Counted from the first letter of the stretch, positions 42,279-51,651 are shown. The stretch is 64,000 bases of DNA from Protaetiibacter sp. SSC-01 (GCF_014483895.1 NZ_CP059987.1:1488001-1552000), one strand, 5' to 3'. The notes: generated by a model not told the origin, from the sequence alone. A program made the numbers and translations.

Positions 42279-43739
42279 TCAGTTGTTGCTGCTGAGCTTC
42301 TCGCGAAGAGCCGCGAGCGACTCGTCGTCAGCGAGCGTGCCGCCGATCGAGCCCTCGGACGAGAACGAGTTGCCCGACGGGCGCGCCTCGAGCTCGGCCT
42401 CGGCCTCCTCGGCCGCGACGATCTGCTTCTTGTGGGCCTCCCAGCGAGCCTGGGCAGCCGCGTACTCGGCCTCCCACGCGTCGCGCTGGGCCTCGAAGCC
42501 CTCGAGCCACTCGCCCGAGGTCGGGTCGAAGCCCTCGGGGTACTTGTAGTTGCCCTGCTCGTCGTACTCCGTGACCATGCCGTAGAGCGCGGCGAGGCCC
42601 GAGTCGAACTCGTTGCTGTGCGGGTCGATGCCCTCGTTCGCCTGCTTGAGCGAGAGGGAGATGCGACGACGCTCGAGGTCGATGTCGATGACCTTGACGA
42701 ACACCTCGTCGCCGACCGACACGACCTGCTCGGCGAGCTCGACGTGCTTGCCCGACAGCTCCGAGATGTGCACGAGGCCCTCGATGCCGTCCGCGACGCG
42801 CACGAAGGCACCGAACGGAACGAGCTTGGTGACCTTGCCCGGCGCGATCTGGCCGATCGCGTGGGTGCGAGCGAAGACCTGCCACGGGTCCTCCTGGGTC
42901 GCCTTGAGCGAGAGCGACACGCGCTCGCGGTCGAGGTCGACCTCGAGGATCTCGACGGTGACCTCCTGGCCCACCTCGACGACCTCGGACGCGTGCTCGA
43001 TGTGCTTCCACGAGAGCTCCGAGACGTGCACGAGGCCGTCCACGCCGCCGAGGTCGACGAACGCGCCGAAGTTGACGATCGAGGACACGACGCCCTTGCG
43101 CACCTGGCCCTTCTGGAGGTTGTTGAGGAAGGTCGAGCGCGACTCCGACTGGGTCTGCTCGAGCAGCGCACGGCGGCTGAGGACGACGTTGTTGCGGTTC
43201 TTGTCGAGCTCGAGGATCTTCGCCTCGATCTCCTGGCCGAGGTACGGCGTGAGGTCGCGGACGCGGCGCAGCTCGATGAGCGAGGCCGGGAGGAAGCCGC
43301 GGAGGCCGATGTCGACGATGAGACCACCCTTGACGACCTCGATGACCTGGCCGGTCACGACGCCGTCGGACTCCTTGATCTTCTCGACGTCGCCCCAGGC
43401 GCGCTCGTACTGGGCGCGCTTCTTGGACAGGATGAGGCGACCCTCCTTGTCCTCCTTCTGGAGGACGAGAGCCTCGACGCTGTCGCCGACCGAGACGACC
43501 TCGGTCGGGTCCACGTCGTGCTTGATGGAGAGCTCGCGCGAGGGGATGACACCCTCGGTCTTGTAGCCGACGTCGAGGAGGACCTCGTCGCGGTCGATCT
43601 TGACGACGGTGCCTTCGATGAGGTCTCCGTCGTTGAAGAACTTGAGGGTCAGTTCGACCGCGGCCAGGAAGTCTTCAGCAGATCCGATGTCGTTGATGGC
43701 GACCTGCTTGGTAGCCGAGGCGGTCGTTGCGGTAGTCAT
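42279..43739 (-). CDS. rpsA: 30S ribosomal protein S1
   Basis: A 486-residue S1 with four S1/OB RNA-binding domains (starting at [50 protein letters not shown], and [18 protein letters not shown]). A C-terminal acidic/low-complexity tail follows, as in actinobacteria. S1 binds mRNA on the 30S subunit. ATG 43739 ([12 protein letters not shown]) is the family start; upstream ATGs in frame are leader sequence. The leader is at least ~100 bases. Confidence 0.97.
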   Translation of the reverse strand: MTTATTASATKQVAINDIGSAEDFLAAVELTLKFFNDGDLIEGTVVKIDRDEVLLDVGYKTEGVIPSRELSIKHDVDPTEVVSVGDSVEALVLQKEDKEGRLILSKKRAQYERAWGDVEKIKESDGVVTGQVIEVVKGGLIVDIGLRGFLPASLIELRRVRDLTPYLGQEIEAKILELDKNRNNVVLSRRALLEQTQSESRSTFLNNLQKGQVRKGVVSSIVNFGAFVDLGGVDGLVHVSELSWKHIEHASEVVEVGQEVTVEILEVDLDRERVSLSLKATQEDPWQVFARTHAIGQIAPGKVTKLVPFGAFVRVADGIEGLVHISELSGKHVELAEQVVSVGDEVFVKVIDIDLERRRISLSLKQANEGIDPHSNEFDSGLAALYGMVTEYDEQGNYKYPEGFDPTSGEWLEGFEAQRDAWEAEYAAAQARWEAHKKQIVAAEEAEAELEARPSGNSFSSEGSIGGTLADDESLAALREKLSSNN

Positions 43740-43845
43740 GTAGTGGGTGCTCCGGAGGATGGACATGTCGGGGCCCGAGAAGCGATGTTGCTCTGGATGC
43801 TCCGCGGGCACGCGGATAGGGACGTCACGAAAGTGACTCTCCAGA
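43740..43845 (-). promoter_or_regulatory. rpsA leader region
   Basis: The 106 bases upstream of rpsA contain no gene. They include a small hairpin GTCAC-gaaa-GTGAC and no unequivocal -35/-10 pair. S1 is autoregulated through its leader in other bacteria; whether that holds here cannot be read. Confidence 0.35.
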
Positions 43846-44829
43846 CTACCGCACTCCCCCGCGTTCTGCGACGATCCGCCGGATCGCGTCTCCCACCGAC
43901 GCGTGTCGGAACGCGTAGCCGGCGTCGAGCAGCCGCTCGGGCGCGACCCAGCGGCTCTTGAGCAGCAGCTCGGTCTCGGTGCGGATGAGCCACGCGCCCA
44001 CCTCGAGGACGGGACGCGGCGCGGGCAGCCCGATCGGCATCCGGACGGCGCGGCGGATCGCGCGCATGAGCTCGACGTTGGTGACCGCTTCGGGTGCCGA
44101 GAGGTTGACGACCCCCGCGAGCTCGGCGCGGGTCTCGATGAGGTCGAGCGCTCCCGCGACGTCGTCGAGGTGGATCCAGCTGAAGCGCTGGGCGCCCCAC
44201 CGGGCGCGGAATTCGTGCTGCGTGCCGGACTCCCGCCGCGCGCGGGTCGCGAACCACGGCGTGTCCCACTGCGGGCCGCCGAGCCCGAAGCGCGCGAGGC
44301 GCAGCAGCGGCACGAGCGCGCTGCCGTCGCCGAGCACGATCGCCGTACGGATGGCGGTGCGGCGTGTCTGCGGAGTCTCCGCGGCGAAGAACGCCTCCTC
44401 CCACGCCTGGGCCACCGAGACCGAGAAGCCCTCGCCCAGCTCTCCGGTCGCCTCCGTCTGCGGGCGGTCCTCGGCGTGCCGGTAGATGGTCGCGGTGGAC
44501 GAGTTGATCCACACGGGCGGCGGCGTCGCGCTCATCGCGACCGCATAACCCAGCTCCGCCGTCGTCTCGACGCGCGAGCGCAGGATCTCCGCCCGGTTCT
44601 CCGGGCCGTAGCGGCAGTTGACGCTCTTCCCGGCGAGGTTCACGAGCAGGGCGCTGCCGTCGAGCACGCGACGGATGCCGTCGGTGTCGCCCCAGCGCGC
44701 ATCCGCCGCGCCTCGGCCGATCGTGCGCACCTCGCGGCCCGCGGCGCGCCAGCGATCGACGAGGAACGAGCCCATGAAGCCGGATGCGCCCGCGACGACG
44801 ACGGGACCGCCCGGCGGCGCGGTGCTCAC
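43846..44829 (-). CDS. TIGR01777-type NAD-dependent epimerase family protein
   Basis: A 327-residue SDR-fold protein of the TIGR01777/YfcH type. The nucleotide motif is [13 protein letters not shown] near the N-terminus, with [12 protein letters not shown] and [10 protein letters not shown] following and a DUF1731-like C-terminal domain ([22 protein letters not shown]). The reaction is unknown; the family is poorly characterised. GTG 44829 overlaps the DUF4166 stop (GTGA). It is the last gene of DUF885-DUF4166-TIGR01777; in some genomes the last two are fused. Confidence 0.88.
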   Translation of the reverse strand: MSTAPPGGPVVVAGASGFMGSFLVDRWRAAGREVRTIGRGAADARWGDTDGIRRVLDGSALLVNLAGKSVNCRYGPENRAEILRSRVETTAELGYAVAMSATPPPVWINSSTATIYRHAEDRPQTEATGELGEGFSVSVAQAWEEAFFAAETPQTRRTAIRTAIVLGDGSALVPLLRLARFGLGGPQWDTPWFATRARRESGTQHEFRARWGAQRFSWIHLDDVAGALDLIETRAELAGVVNLSAPEAVTNVELMRAIRRAVRMPIGLPAPRPVLEVGAWLIRTETELLLKSRWVAPERLLDAGYAFRHASVGDAIRRIVAERGGVR

Positions 44830-45455
44830 TCGAAGCCCCGGTGCGCGTCCTCGACGCGGTACGCGAAGGCGCCGGCGAACTCGTAGAGACGGCCGACGAG
44901 AGGGAGGTCGAGGGTGAGCGAGACGTGCTGGCGACCGTCGGCGAGCGTGCGCTCGTGCACCGTGATGCGCGGCGACCAGGCGGCGGGGAGCGAGAAGCGC
45001 AGCCCCAGCATCCGGACGCCCACGCGACGCGACACGATGCGCAGGCCGCCCTCCTCGGGCTCCACGTGCAGCTCGGCCACGACGCGCTCGCCTGCGCCGA
45101 GCCGCTCACGGAGCCCGCGACGTGTCCAGAGGATGCGGTCGGTCATCGTGCGGTCGCCTCCCGCGAAGCGGAAGCGTCGCACCGAGACGAGGCCGTGCGG
45201 CGTCGGCACGTTCACGATCGTGAACGGCACGTTCGTCTCCCACACGGGCCACGCGATGTTCCACCGGCCGAGCAGAGCGAGCACCGGCCACAGCACGCGG
45301 CGCGGCGAGCCGACGACCGTGAAGACGCCCTCGCCGATGCCGTGAGCGCCGAACGGCACGCCGCCGAAGTACGCCCGCAGCGCCGGCGACAGCTCCTCCA
45401 CGCGGTCCCCGAGGGCTGCCGCCCAGGGTGCGCCCGCGTGGCGCTGCCGCGTCAC
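44826..45455 (-). CDS. DUF4166 domain protein
   Basis: A 209-residue protein which I recognise as DUF4166. It starts VTRQRHAGAPWAAALGDRVEELSPALRAYFGG (read in parts) and has a beta-rich core with ETNVPFTIVNVPTPHGLVSV and RRFRFAGGDRTMTDR. The function is unknown; the domain is often C-terminal to an SDR domain like the one encoded next. It overlaps both neighbours by GTGA, so the three genes are translationally coupled. Confidence 0.82.
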   Translation of the reverse strand: MTRQRHAGAPWAAALGDRVEELSPALRAYFGGVPFGAHGIGEGVFTVVGSPRRVLWPVLALLGRWNIAWPVWETNVPFTIVNVPTPHGLVSVRRFRFAGGDRTMTDRILWTRRGLRERLGAGERVVAELHVEPEEGGLRIVSRRVGVRMLGLRFSLPAAWSPRITVHERTLADGRQHVSLTLDLPLVGRLYEFAGAFAYRVEDAHRGFE

Positions 45456-47146
45456 GATGCGAGGGCGCGACGGAGGGTGTCGAGTCCGACGCCGCCCAGG
45501 TCGAGGGCGTTCTTGTGGAAATCGCGGAACGAGAACGCGGCGCCCTCGCGTCGCTGCGCCTCGTCGCGGATCTGCTCCCAGATGCGCTGACCCACCTTGT
45601 ACGACGGCGCCTGGCCCGGCCAGCCGAGATAGCGGTTGACCTCGAAACGCACGAACGCGTCGTCCATGTTGACGTTGCGGCGCATGAACTCGAGCGCGAA
45701 GTCCGCGTCCCACACGCCGTCGGTCGGCAGGCCGTCGAGACCCTTCACGCGCGGCTTCGGCTTGCCGAGGTGCACGCCGATGTCGAGCACGACGCGGGCC
45801 GCGCGCATCCGCTGCCCGTCGAGCATGCCGAGGCGGTCGGCCGGGTCGTCGAGGTAGCCGAGCTCCTCCATGAGGCGTTCGGCGTAGAGGGCCCAGCCTT
45901 CGGCGTGGCCGCTCGTTCCGGCGAGCTGCCGACGCCAGGTGTTGAGCTGGGCGCGGTTGTAGACGGCCTGGCCGATCTGCAGGTGGTGCCCCGGCACGCC
46001 CTCGTGGAAGACGGTCGTCTTCTCGCGCCAGGTGTCGAACTCGGTGACGCCCTCGGGCACGCTCCACCACATCCGTCCCGGTCGCGAGAAGTCGTCGGAC
46101 GGCCCGGTGTAGTAGATGCCGCCCTCCTGCGTCGGCGCGATCATGCACTCGAGCGCGCGCACGGGCTCGGGGATGTCGAAGTGGCTGCGGCCGAGCTCGT
46201 CCACGACGCGATCGCTCAGCTCCTGCATCCACGCCTTGAGTGCGTCGGTGCCGTGGAGCTTGCGGCTCGGGTCGGCCTCGAGGTGGGCCACGGCCTCCTC
46301 GACGGTCGCGCCGGGCAGCACCTCGTGCGCGACGCGCGTCTGCTCCTCGATCATGCGCTCGAGCTCGGCGATGCCCCACTCGTACGTCTCGTCGAGGTCG
46401 ATCTCGGCGCCGAGGAAGTAGCGCGAGCGCAGCACATAGTGCTCGCGGCCGACGCCGTCCTGATCGGAGGCGGCGGGCAGCAGCTCGCGCTCGAGGAAGT
46501 CGCCGAGCTCGCGGTAGGCGGCCGCGGCGACCTCCGCGTTCGTTGCGAGATCGGAGCGGAGGCTCCCGGGCAGCTCGCCCGACTCGGGGGCGGCACCGCC
46601 CGCGAAGTCCGCGAAGAAGCCGTCGGGCCGGCCGTTGCGGCGCGCCTGCTCGGCGACCTCGCGCACCTGACGCTTGGCGGGGACGACGCCCTCGGCGATG
46701 CCGGCGCGCAACGTTTCGATGTAGCCCGACACAGCCCCCGGCAGATTGCCGAGCCGCTGGGCGATCGTCGCCCAGTCGTCGACGGATGCCGTGGGCATGA
46801 GATCGAAGGTGTCGCGGATCTCCTGCGCGGGCGAGGCGATGACGTTGAGGTCGCGGAGGTGCAGCTTCGCCTCGTGCGCCGCAAGCGAGAGCTTCGACTC
46901 GCCCAGCAGGTCGGCCTTCGTGACCTCGTCGACCGCGTCGACGGGCTCGGCGGCCTCGAGGCGGCGCACCATGTCGCGCGTCGCGTCGGCGAGACGGTCG
47001 TGGCCCGCGGGCGTGAGGTCGGCGTACTCCCCCGTTCGACCGGGCGCGCCGATGTAGATCGCGACGTCGGGCACGAGGTCGATGAGGGTCGTGACCCACT
47101 CCTCGGCGATGGCGTCGATGGGCGTGGTGGGGCGCTCGGTCGTCAT
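45452..47146 (-). CDS. DUF885 family metallopeptidase-like protein
   Basis: A 564-residue DUF885 protein, a family related to zinc peptidases/esterases. The metal motif is in TTVFHEGVPGHHLQIGQA (H-E-x3-PGHH), with a downstream Glu in GHAEGWALYAERLM, and the DFALEFMRRNVNMDDAF C-terminal block. No signal peptide is visible, so it is probably cytoplasmic. ATG 47146 is preferred over GTG 47155; TAGGGT lies 7 bases upstream, suggesting a leaderless start. Substrate unknown. Confidence 0.87.
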   Translation of the reverse strand: MTTERPTTPIDAIAEEWVTTLIDLVPDVAIYIGAPGRTGEYADLTPAGHDRLADATRDMVRRLEAAEPVDAVDEVTKADLLGESKLSLAAHEAKLHLRDLNVIASPAQEIRDTFDLMPTASVDDWATIAQRLGNLPGAVSGYIETLRAGIAEGVVPAKRQVREVAEQARRNGRPDGFFADFAGGAAPESGELPGSLRSDLATNAEVAAAAYRELGDFLERELLPAASDQDGVGREHYVLRSRYFLGAEIDLDETYEWGIAELERMIEEQTRVAHEVLPGATVEEAVAHLEADPSRKLHGTDALKAWMQELSDRVVDELGRSHFDIPEPVRALECMIAPTQEGGIYYTGPSDDFSRPGRMWWSVPEGVTEFDTWREKTTVFHEGVPGHHLQIGQAVYNRAQLNTWRRQLAGTSGHAEGWALYAERLMEELGYLDDPADRLGMLDGQRMRAARVVLDIGVHLGKPKPRVKGLDGLPTDGVWDADFALEFMRRNVNMDDAFVRFEVNRYLGWPGQAPSYKVGQRIWEQIRDEAQRREGAAFSFRDFHKNALDLGGVGLDTLRRALAS

Positions 47147-47153
47147 GCGTTCC

Positions 47154-47159
47154 ACCCTA
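47154..47159 (-). promoter_or_regulatory. -10 box TAGGGT for the DUF885 operon
   Basis: TAGGGT on the minus strand is 7 bases before the DUF885 ATG; no Shine-Dalgarno. Confidence 0.45.
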
Positions 47160-47210
47160 CGGGCGAGCGCCGACCGCGGTCAGGATCTGGGTCCTGTCGC
47201 GCGCGCGGCT

Positions 47211-47236
47211 GGCCGCTACTCCTGGCCGCTACTCCT
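47211..47236. repeat. 13-bp tandem duplication at the ptsH 3' end
   Basis: GGCCGCTACTCCT occurs twice in direct succession (47211-47223 and 47224-47236). The second copy contains the ptsH stop codon. The word resembles the core of the CTGGTTGAGTAGC elements. Confidence 0.65.
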
Positions 47237-47489
47237 GGTCGAGATCGCGTTCGAGCATCGCGACGAGCTCGTCGAGCGTCGCGGTGTCGTCGCTCGCGAG
47301 GGTGACCCGCTCGCCGTGGTCGATGCCGAGCGACAACACGCCCAGGATGCTCGCCGCGTTCACCGTGCGACCGGATGCCGCGGTGAGCGTGACGGGGGCG
47401 GGTGCCTTCGCGGCGGCCTGCGAGAAGAGCGCCGCGGGGCGCGCGTGCAGGCCGACGCTCGAGGCGACGACGACTGTCCGTTCCGGCAT
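47229..47489 (-). CDS. ptsH: HPr phosphocarrier protein
   Basis: An 86-residue HPr, the His-phosphorylated carrier of the sugar phosphotransferase system. Active His15 is in VGLHARPA; Ser47 in NAASILGVLS is at the regulatory kinase position. Enzyme I and sugar permeases are not in the window. It follows polA on the same strand with a 54-base gap. ATG 47489 has GGGAGAG upstream. The stop codon lies in a 13-bp duplicated stretch. Confidence 0.93.
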   Translation of the reverse strand: MPERTVVVASSVGLHARPAALFSQAAAKAPAPVTLTAASGRTVNAASILGVLSLGIDHGERVTLASDDTATLDELVAMLERDLDQE

Positions 47490-47543
47490 CAGCTCTCCCT
47501 CTCGGCTCCATCGCCCGCGCGGCGGTTCGCGGATGCGTTCCGT

Positions 47544-50210
47544 CTAGTGTGCTGCAGCGTCCCAGTTCGGGCCAGTCCCCACCTGGACCTCGAGCGGCAC
47601 CGAGAGCTCTGCGGCGCCCGCCATGCCCGTCGTGACGATGGCCCGCATCCGCTCGAGCTCGCCCGGTGCGACCTCGAACACGAGCTCGTCGTGCACCTGC
47701 AGGAGCATGCGCGAGTCGAGCTGCTGGGCGCGGATCTCGGCGTCGATCGCGAGCATGGCGCGCTTGATGATGTCGGCCGCGGAACCCTGGATGGGCGAGT
47801 TGAGCGCCTGACGCTCGGCGTTCTCGCGCAGCACCCGGTTCGTCGAGCTGAGGTCGGAGAACGGCCGGCGACGGCCGAAGATCGTGGTCGTGTAGCCGTC
47901 GATACGCGCCTGCTCGACGACGCCGCGCAGGTAGTCGCGTACGGCTCCGAAGCGCGCGAAGTAGTCGGCCATGAGCTCCTTGGCCTCGGACACCTCGATG
48001 CGCAGCTGCTTGCTGAGGCCGAAGGCCGAGAGGCCGTAGGCGAGGCCGTACGACATCGCCTTGACCTTGGTGCGCATGACGGGCGTGACGTCCGCGGGGG
48101 CGACGCCGAAGATGCGCGCGCCGACGAAGCGGTGCAGGTCCTCGCCGGAGCGGAAGGCCTCGATGAGTCCGGCGTCCTCGGAGAGGTGCGCCATGATCCG
48201 CATCTCGATCTGCGAGTAGTCGGCCGTGAGCAGCGTCTCGAAGCCCTCGCCCGCGAGGAACGCCGAGCGCACCTCGCGCCCGACCTCGGTCTTGATGGGG
48301 ATGTTCTGCAGGTTCGGGTCGTTCGACGAGATGCGGCCCGTGGCCGATCCGGTCTGCTCGTACGTCGTGTGGATGCGATTGTCGGCGCCGACCGCGGTCT
48401 GGAGCGTCTCGACGATCTGGCGGATCTTCGTGGCGTCGCGGTGCTGCAGCAGGAGCGCCAGGAACGGATGCGGGTGCTGCTCCTGCAGGTCGGCCAGCGC
48501 CTGCGCGTCGGTCGAGTAGCCGGTCTTGTTGGAGCGCGTCTTCGGCATGCCGAGCTGGTCGAATAGCACTTCCTGCAGCTGCTTGGGCGAGCCGAGGTTG
48601 ACCTCGCGACCGATCTCGGCGTAGGCGCGCTGCGCGATGTCGGCGGCCTGCGCACCGAGGCGCGAGTTGAGCTCGCCGAGCACGTCGGCCGACACCGTGA
48701 CACCCTGCAGCTCCATGCGCGCGAGCACGGGAACGAGCGGCACCTCGATGTCGCGTTCGACCGAGAGCGAGCCGGCGTCGAGGCGGGCGTCGAGCTCTGC
48801 CTGCAGGCGAACGAGGAACCAGGCCTCGGTGGCGGGGCTCAGCGCCTCCGTCTCGGGCACGAGCTGGCTCGGGTCGGGCTCGGGGAGCGTCTCGCCGAGG
48901 TAGTAGTACACGAGGCCGCCGAGGCTGTCTGCCTTGGTCGACGGGCGGAGCAGCCAAGCGGCGAGGGCCGTGTCGCCCGCGACCCCGCCGAGCTCCAGAC
49001 CGGCCGCGTGGAGGGTCTTGAGCTGGCGCTTGGCGTCGTGCAGGTACTTGGGGGCGTCGGATGCGAGCCACTTCTCGAGCGCGACGTAGTCGGGGCGGCC
49101 GGGCGCCCACGGCACCCACGCCGTCTCGGTCAGGCTCGCGATGCCGAAACCCTCGACCTGGCCGTTGAGCGTCGCGATGCGAAGGCCGAGCGGCCCGGCG
49201 CCGCCCTGCGACTGCGTCTCGAGCCACTTCGCGAGCTCTTCGTCGATCATCGTGCGCACGACGGGTGCGACGACCGCGTGCGGCGCGTCGGCATCCGGCT
49301 CGACGATCCCCGCATCCGCGGCTGCGCCCTCGATCTTGAAGACGCGGTCGAGGAGCGTGCGGAACTGCAGGCGGTCGAACACGGCGCGCACGGCCGTCGG
49401 GTCGATGGGCTGACGCTCGAGGTCGGCGGGGCCGAGCGGCAGCTCGACGTCGCGCACGAGGCGGTTGAGCTTGCGGTTGCGCACGACGCGGTCCTGCTGG
49501 TCGCGCAGGTTCTGGCCCACGACGCCCTTGATCTCGTCGGCGTGCGCGAGCAGCTGCTCGACGGTGCCGTACTGCTGGATCCACTTGACGGCGGTCTTCT
49601 CGCCGACCTTGTCGACGCCGGGCAGGTTGTCGCTCGTCTCCCCGACGAGGGCGGCGATCTCGGGGTACTGCTCGGGACGGATGCCGTAGCGCTCGATCAC
49701 CGCGTCGGTGTCGTAGGTCTTGAGCTCCGAGACGCCCCGCACGTTCGGGTAGAGAAGCGTGATGTCGTCGTCGACGAGCTGGATCGTGTCGCGGTCGCCC
49801 GACACCACGAGCACTCGGTAGCCCTGCTCCTTGCCGCGCGTCGCGAGCGTGGCGAGGATGTCATCCGCCTCGAAGTCCTCCTTCGAGAGCGTGCGGATGT
49901 TCATCGCCTTGAGCGCCTCCTCGAGGAGCGGCACCTGGCCGACGAACTCGGGCGGTGTCTCGCCGCGCGTGCCCTTGTACTCCGCGTACTCGCGCGTGCG
50001 GAACGAGTAGCGCGAGATGTCGAACGCGACCGCGAGGTGCGTGGGCTTCTGGGCCTGCAGCAGGTTGAGCAGCATCGAGATGAACCCGTGGATGGCGTTG
50101 GTGTGCTGACCGTCGCGCGTCACGAAGCTGTCGACCGGGAGCGCGTAGAACGCCCGGAACGCCAGCGAATGGCCGTCGATGAGCAGGAGCGTAGGCTTTT
50201 CTTCCGGCAC
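47544..50210 (-). CDS. polA: DNA polymerase I
   Basis: An 888-residue Pol I. The N-terminal 5' nuclease domain has LLIDGHSLAFRAFYAL and the DRDTIQL acidic site; the polymerase domain has motif A LLTADYSQIEMR, finger motif RTKVKAMSYGLAYGLS and motif C LQVHDELVFEV. The central 3'-5' exonuclease fold lacks its metal ligands (GLRIATLNG where D-x-E is expected), so proofreading is presumably absent. GTG 50210 is preceded by TAGGCT at 6 bases; predicted leaderless. Confidence 0.96.
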   Translation of the reverse strand: MPEEKPTLLLIDGHSLAFRAFYALPVDSFVTRDGQHTNAIHGFISMLLNLLQAQKPTHLAVAFDISRYSFRTREYAEYKGTRGETPPEFVGQVPLLEEALKAMNIRTLSKEDFEADDILATLATRGKEQGYRVLVVSGDRDTIQLVDDDITLLYPNVRGVSELKTYDTDAVIERYGIRPEQYPEIAALVGETSDNLPGVDKVGEKTAVKWIQQYGTVEQLLAHADEIKGVVGQNLRDQQDRVVRNRKLNRLVRDVELPLGPADLERQPIDPTAVRAVFDRLQFRTLLDRVFKIEGAAADAGIVEPDADAPHAVVAPVVRTMIDEELAKWLETQSQGGAGPLGLRIATLNGQVEGFGIASLTETAWVPWAPGRPDYVALEKWLASDAPKYLHDAKRQLKTLHAAGLELGGVAGDTALAAWLLRPSTKADSLGGLVYYYLGETLPEPDPSQLVPETEALSPATEAWFLVRLQAELDARLDAGSLSVERDIEVPLVPVLARMELQGVTVSADVLGELNSRLGAQAADIAQRAYAEIGREVNLGSPKQLQEVLFDQLGMPKTRSNKTGYSTDAQALADLQEQHPHPFLALLLQHRDATKIRQIVETLQTAVGADNRIHTTYEQTGSATGRISSNDPNLQNIPIKTEVGREVRSAFLAGEGFETLLTADYSQIEMRIMAHLSEDAGLIEAFRSGEDLHRFVGARIFGVAPADVTPVMRTKVKAMSYGLAYGLSAFGLSKQLRIEVSEAKELMADYFARFGAVRDYLRGVVEQARIDGYTTTIFGRRRPFSDLSSTNRVLRENAERQALNSPIQGSAADIIKRAMLAIDAEIRAQQLDSRMLLQVHDELVFEVAPGELERMRAIVTTGMAGAAELSVPLEVQVGTGPNWDAAAH

Positions 50211-50216
50211 GGGGCC

Positions 50217-50222
50217 AGCCTA
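50217..50222 (-). promoter_or_regulatory. -10 box TAGGCT for leaderless polA
   Basis: TAGGCT on the minus strand is 6 bases before the polA GTG. Confidence 0.5.
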
Positions 50223-50267
50223 TCCGGAGGGCCCGACACCCCACCGACCCGAACCGATGGAGCGCTC

Positions 50268-50693
50268 ATGGTCATCCTCCCGCCCGACCTCGACCCCGAG
50301 CTCGTCGCCCGCATCGGCGACTCCGGCGGCGGGGAGCTCGCCCGCAAGATGGGCATCGAGTTCCTCGAGCTCTCGGCGTCGCACTCGCTGGCGCGGATGC
50401 CGGTCGACGGCAACCGTCAGGTGGTCGGTCTCCTGCACGGCGGCGCGCACGTCGTGCTCGGTGAGTCGCTCGGCTCCATCTCGTCTGCGATTCACGCGGG
50501 CCCCGGCCGCTATGCCGTCGGCATCGAGATCAACGCGACCCACAGCCGCTCGATCACGGAGGGCTGGGTGACCGGCACGTGCACGGCGCTCGTGCTCGGA
50601 CGCACGCTCTGCACGCACGAGATCGTCATGACCGACGAGGAGGGTCGTCGGCTGTCGACGGTGCGGATGACGAACTACCTCAAGGACCGGTGA
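50268..50693 (+). CDS. Hotdog-fold thioesterase-like protein (PaaI type)
   Basis: A 141-residue hotdog-fold protein. The helix start VVGLLHGGAHVVLGESLGS has the HGG motif of PaaI/YdiI-type acyl-CoA thioesterases, followed by GIEINATHSRSI. Length fits the family. Substrate unknown; menaquinone-pathway DHNA-CoA thioesterases look similar. ATG 50268 follows GGAGCG. It is divergent from polA. Its last 11 codons including the stop are tandemly duplicated just downstream. Confidence 0.87.
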   Translation: MVILPPDLDPELVARIGDSGGGELARKMGIEFLELSASHSLARMPVDGNRQVVGLLHGGAHVVLGESLGSISSAIHAGPGRYAVGIEINATHSRSITEGWVTGTCTALVLGRTLCTHEIVMTDEEGRRLSTVRMTNYLKDR

Positions 50694-50734
50694 GCGCCGC
50701 GGATGACGAATTACCTCAAGGACCGCTGAGCGCC
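50663..50734. repeat. 36-bp tandem duplication of a gene 3' end
   Basis: Two copies, 50663-50698 and 50699-50734, differ at two positions (C/T and G/C). Each contains the codons for MTNYLKDR and the TGA stop; the second copy is untranslated under the annotated gene. A third partial unit (GCGGAT) follows. Confidence 0.9.
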
Positions 50735-50753
50735 GCGGATCGCCGCCCTACCG

Positions 50754-50857
50754 CTGGTTGAGTAGCCGCGAAGCGGCGTATCGAAACCCGACGGACGCCT
50801 GACGCCCACCGAGATCTCGACACGCGTCGCGCTGTCGCGCGGCGCTACTCGATCTGA
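50754..50857. repeat. Inverted pair of CTGGTTGAGTAGC palindromic elements (pair 2)
   Basis: A forward element at 50754-50790 (CTGGTTGAGTAGCCGCG ... TATCGAAACCC) faces a degenerate reverse element at 50813-50857 (CTCGACACGCGTCGCG ... GCTACTCGAT). They lie between the convergent thioesterase-like and ANTAR genes. Confidence 0.75.
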
Positions 50858-50900
50858 GCGCTCCGGGCTCAGGCCGCGCGCGGCCGTGAGCCCTGCGCGC

Positions 50901-51506
50901 TCACTTCTTCGGCGCGAGCTGGTCGATGATCGCCTGCGCGACGTCGTGCATGGTGAGGCGGCGGTCCATCGACGCCTTCTGGATCCAGCGGAACGCCTCC
51001 GGCTCGCTGAGCCCCATCTTCTCGTTGAGCAGGCCCTTCGCGCGGTCGACGAGCTTGCGGGTCTCGAAGCGCTCGACCATGTCGGCGACCTCGGCCTCGA
51101 GCGTCACGATCTGCTGGTAGCGGCTGAGCGCGATCTCGATCGCCGGCAGCAGGTCGTTCGGGGTGAACGGCTTGACGACATAGGCGAGGGCGCCGGCCTC
51201 CGACGCGCGCTCCACGAGCTCCTTCTGGCTGAACGCGGTCAGCAGCACGACAGGCGCGATGTGGTTCTTGGTGAGGCGCTCGGCAGCCGAGATGCCGTCG
51301 AGCTGCGGCATCTTCACGTCCATGACGACGAGGTCGGGCCGAAGCTCCGTGGCGAGGGCCACGGCGGTCTCGCCGTCACCGGCCTCCCCCACGACGTCGA
51401 ATCCGTTGTCGCGCAGGATCTCCACGATGTCGAGCCGGATGAGGGACTCATCCTCGGCGACGACGACACGGCGGGGGGCCTGGGGGGTTGCGTCGGTCTC
51501 ACTCAC
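50901..51506 (-). CDS. ANTAR-domain response regulator
   Basis: A 201-residue response regulator of the PdtaR type. The N-terminal receiver has acidic pocket EDES, phospho-acceptor Asp in VVMDVKMPQLDG, Thr/Ser in LLTAFSQ and Lys in VVKPFTP. The C-terminal ANTAR domain (ETRKLVDRAKGLLNEKMGLSEPEAFRWIQKAS, read in parts) binds RNA and antiterminates transcription. The matching sensor kinase is not adjacent. GTG 51506 is preceded by TAGGAT at 6 bases; predicted leaderless. Confidence 0.92.
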   Translation of the reverse strand: MSETDATPQAPRRVVVAEDESLIRLDIVEILRDNGFDVVGEAGDGETAVALATELRPDLVVMDVKMPQLDGISAAERLTKNHIAPVVLLTAFSQKELVERASEAGALAYVVKPFTPNDLLPAIEIALSRYQQIVTLEAEVADMVERFETRKLVDRAKGLLNEKMGLSEPEAFRWIQKASMDRRLTMHDVAQAIIDQLAPKK

Positions 51507-51512
51507 CCTTGA

Positions 51513-51518
51513 ATCCTA
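51513..51518 (-). promoter_or_regulatory. -10 box TAGGAT for the ANTAR regulator
   Basis: TAGGAT on the minus strand is 6 bases before the GTG start. Confidence 0.5.
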
Positions 51519-51568
51519 CGGTAACGTCGGGATGCCGCGAGGTCCGGATGCGGGCGTCGCACGCACCG

Positions 51569-51651
51569 GCCGGTGTGGCGGAATGGCAGACGCGACCGAC
51601 TCAAAATCGGTTGTCCGTGAGGACGTGTGGGTTCGACCCCCACCACCGGCA
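51569..51651 (+). tRNA. tRNA-Leu (CAA)
   Basis: An 83-base class II tRNA. Acceptor arms GCCGGTG and CACCGGC pair fully, discriminator A. The anticodon loop CTCAAAA gives anticodon CAA (Leu, codon UUG). The T arm has GGTTCGACC-type bases, and there is a long variable arm. No CCA is encoded. Confidence 0.96.
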
